From positions 1 through 64,000 of the forward strand of contig NZ_SDWW01000023.1 in assembly GCF_004168625.1 (NCBI RefSeq): 64,000 nucleotides of DNA, given 5' to 3'. The position numbers were made by a program, and so were the translations under genes. How positions within the stretch are numbered: position 1 is the stretch's first letter; the number at the start of each line of letters is the position of its first letter. This DNA comes from Pengzhenrongella frigida. GTDB taxonomy: Bacteria > Actinomycetota > Actinomycetes > Actinomycetales > Cellulomonadaceae. The notes beneath the pieces were generated by a model. It saw only the letters and a program-made list of their open reading frames with translations. It made no database searches and was not told the DNA's origin. This document shows, one piece after another, positions 62,909 through 64,000 of this stretch.

Positions 62909-64000
62909 GCGTCGACGAGTTCGAATGGCTGCCAGATCACCAGTTGCACGTTGCCGCGACTCTTGCACACGCCGACCACCTGATCGAGAGAGTCACTGAG
63001 GCGCTACGGCCGACCCTTCGGGACGGCGCAGTCGAACTTGAGGACCGATATGAGGACGGCCTGTGCTTCGCAACGGTCAAGTCGGTCAAGCCGCTCCCGC
63101 CGGCGGTCGCGCTGTTCACAGCGGACGCCCTCACACAGCTCCGTGCTGCCATCGAGCATGTGCTTTTCGCCGAGGTGGAGCGCCGTGTGGGTCGCACGAT
63201 CACGGAGCGCGAGGCGAGGTCGATCGAGATGCCCGCGTTCACAGATGCTGACAAGTTCGCCTCGTGGATCACAGAGGGGCGAAGGAGAACGCTGGCGCCG
63301 TTCCGAGAAGGCTCGCTGCTCGTCCGGCGCATGCGCGAACTTCAGCCGTACAACAACCGGAAACGGCCGGACGACCACCCGCTGCGACTGCTGGCAGAGC
63401 ACACGAACCTCGCCAAGCACCGGACCCCGGTCGTCGCCGCAACGCATGTAGCACGCATCGTGCCTCTGGCTACACCGCCGGGCGTTGTTATCCCACCAGC
63501 CAGCGGGCAACCGGTGAAGGTCGGCGACGTCGTCGCGATCGCACCCGCAGGAACGGTGCTCCCTATGGACGTGTGGCCTACGGTCACAATCCAACGCCCA
63601 CACACCGGTGAACGCCCGGTCCTCGTCAAGGAACTCGCCTATGTCGCCGACTGGGTGAGGACCGTCGCGATCCCCATGTTGATCATCGGGCGACACAACG
63701 TGACCCCGCTCCCCTCGCAGCTCGATACAAGTCGCGGATGGGGTGACCTTCGCGCCGCCCTCGTGGACGCTGGGACCACGACCGCAGCTGAGCGCTTCGC
63801 CCGGTCGATACGACTCGTGATCGCACGCGAGGGGCTCCGCGACATCGTTGCCGAACACGACCCTCGACCGCCACGCTCTGAGGTCAGCGCGTGGATCACG
63901 AGCCTCCAGGACGAGGAGGTCTTCGCACGAGTCAAGGCACTCAAACCTGGCCAGACTGGCGCTGAGATCCTCCGCACCGCGCGGGTCGTCGACGGGTGGG
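62905..64000 (+). CDS. Hypothetical protein, 3' end beyond the window
   Basis: An uninterrupted frame of 365 codons begins MSVDEFEWLPDHQLHVAATL and runs off the window end. The N-terminal part is helical (LFTADALTQLRAAIEHVLFA) and contains NKRKPDDHPLRLLAEHTNLA-like sequence (YNNRKRPDDHPLRLLAEHTN); later parts are beta-rich. No known motif. It is translationally coupled to the preceding gene. Confidence 0.7.
   Translation, partial: MSVDEFEWLPDHQLHVAATLAHADHLIERVTEALRPTLRDGAVELEDRYEDGLCFATVKSVKPLPPAVALFTADALTQLRAAIEHVLFAEVERRVGRTITEREARSIEMPAFTDADKFASWITEGRRRTLAPFREGSLLVRRMRELQPYNNRKRPDDHPLRLLAEHTNLAKHRTPVVAATHVARIVPLATPPGVVIPPASGQPVKVGDVVAIAPAGTVLPMDVWPTVTIQRPHTGERPVLVKELAYVADWVRTVAIPMLIIGRHNVTPLPSQLDTSRGWGDLRAALVDAGTTTAAERFARSIRLVIAREGLRDIVAEHDPRPPRSEVSAWITSLQDEEVFARVKALKPGQTGAEILRTARVVDGW

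Overview
The window comes from a very G+C-rich actinomycete. Supporting signs are a DUF222/HNH protein, an HspR-controlled dnaK operon with HAIR operators, a seven-function Mrp antiporter operon, a Lsr2-like domain in the integrase, and leaderless GTG starts. A Cellulomonas-like member of the Micrococcales fits, but that is an inference from gene style and not from a marker gene.

Bases 1-22,800 look like ordinary chromosome. They hold a DUF222/HNH protein, a DrrAB-type ABC exporter, and the operon dnaK-grpE-dnaJ-hspR read leftwards, with two HspR operators upstream of dnaK. Next come a small conserved-looking ORF, a fused ABC exporter with a 12-bp minisatellite near its 5' end, a double-GNAT acetyltransferase and a DUF4235 membrane protein. 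The operon mrpA(B)-C-D-E-F-G follows, with almost every junction overlapping, then a membrane Fe-S oxidoreductase, a hypothetical protein and dcd.

A tRNA-Gly (anticodon CCC, CCA encoded) at 22,836-22,909 is followed 109 bp later by a tyrosine integrase. This marks the left end of an integrated conjugative element that fills at least 23-62 kb; the right attachment site was not found. The element holds an integrase with an internal Lsr2-like domain, a MerR/Xis-like protein, a block of hypothetical genes including a catalytically dead M48-like membrane protein, and ParB with DUF932 flanked by shared palindromic operator sites. It also holds a very large MobF relaxase-helicase-primase and, from 50.0 to 61.9 kb, a leftward actinobacterial type IV secretion operon. 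That operon contains a VirD4-like coupling protein, a transglycosylase-NlpC/P60 fusion, a VirB4-like ATPase, an SCO6880-type protein, a polytopic VirB6/TrbL-like protein, a small pilin-like protein and an accessory P-loop protein.

Between relaxase and secretion genes (40.3-49.6 kb) sits cargo that is visibly less G+C-rich. Module A is four overlapping genes: PLD-helicase, an 84-aa protein, a DndD/Rad50-like ATPase with a CxxC hook, and a 119-aa protein. An 18-codon leader ORF precedes it. Module B is two ParB-like proteins, a DNA methyltransferase with DPFSGRG before TSPPY, a DUF1643-like protein, and a candidate restriction nuclease. Together they look like a composite anti-phage island and are the best candidate for an undescribed system. 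At 62.2 kb lies a remnant of an EAL phosphodiesterase, followed by two overlapping hypothetical genes, the second cut by the window end.
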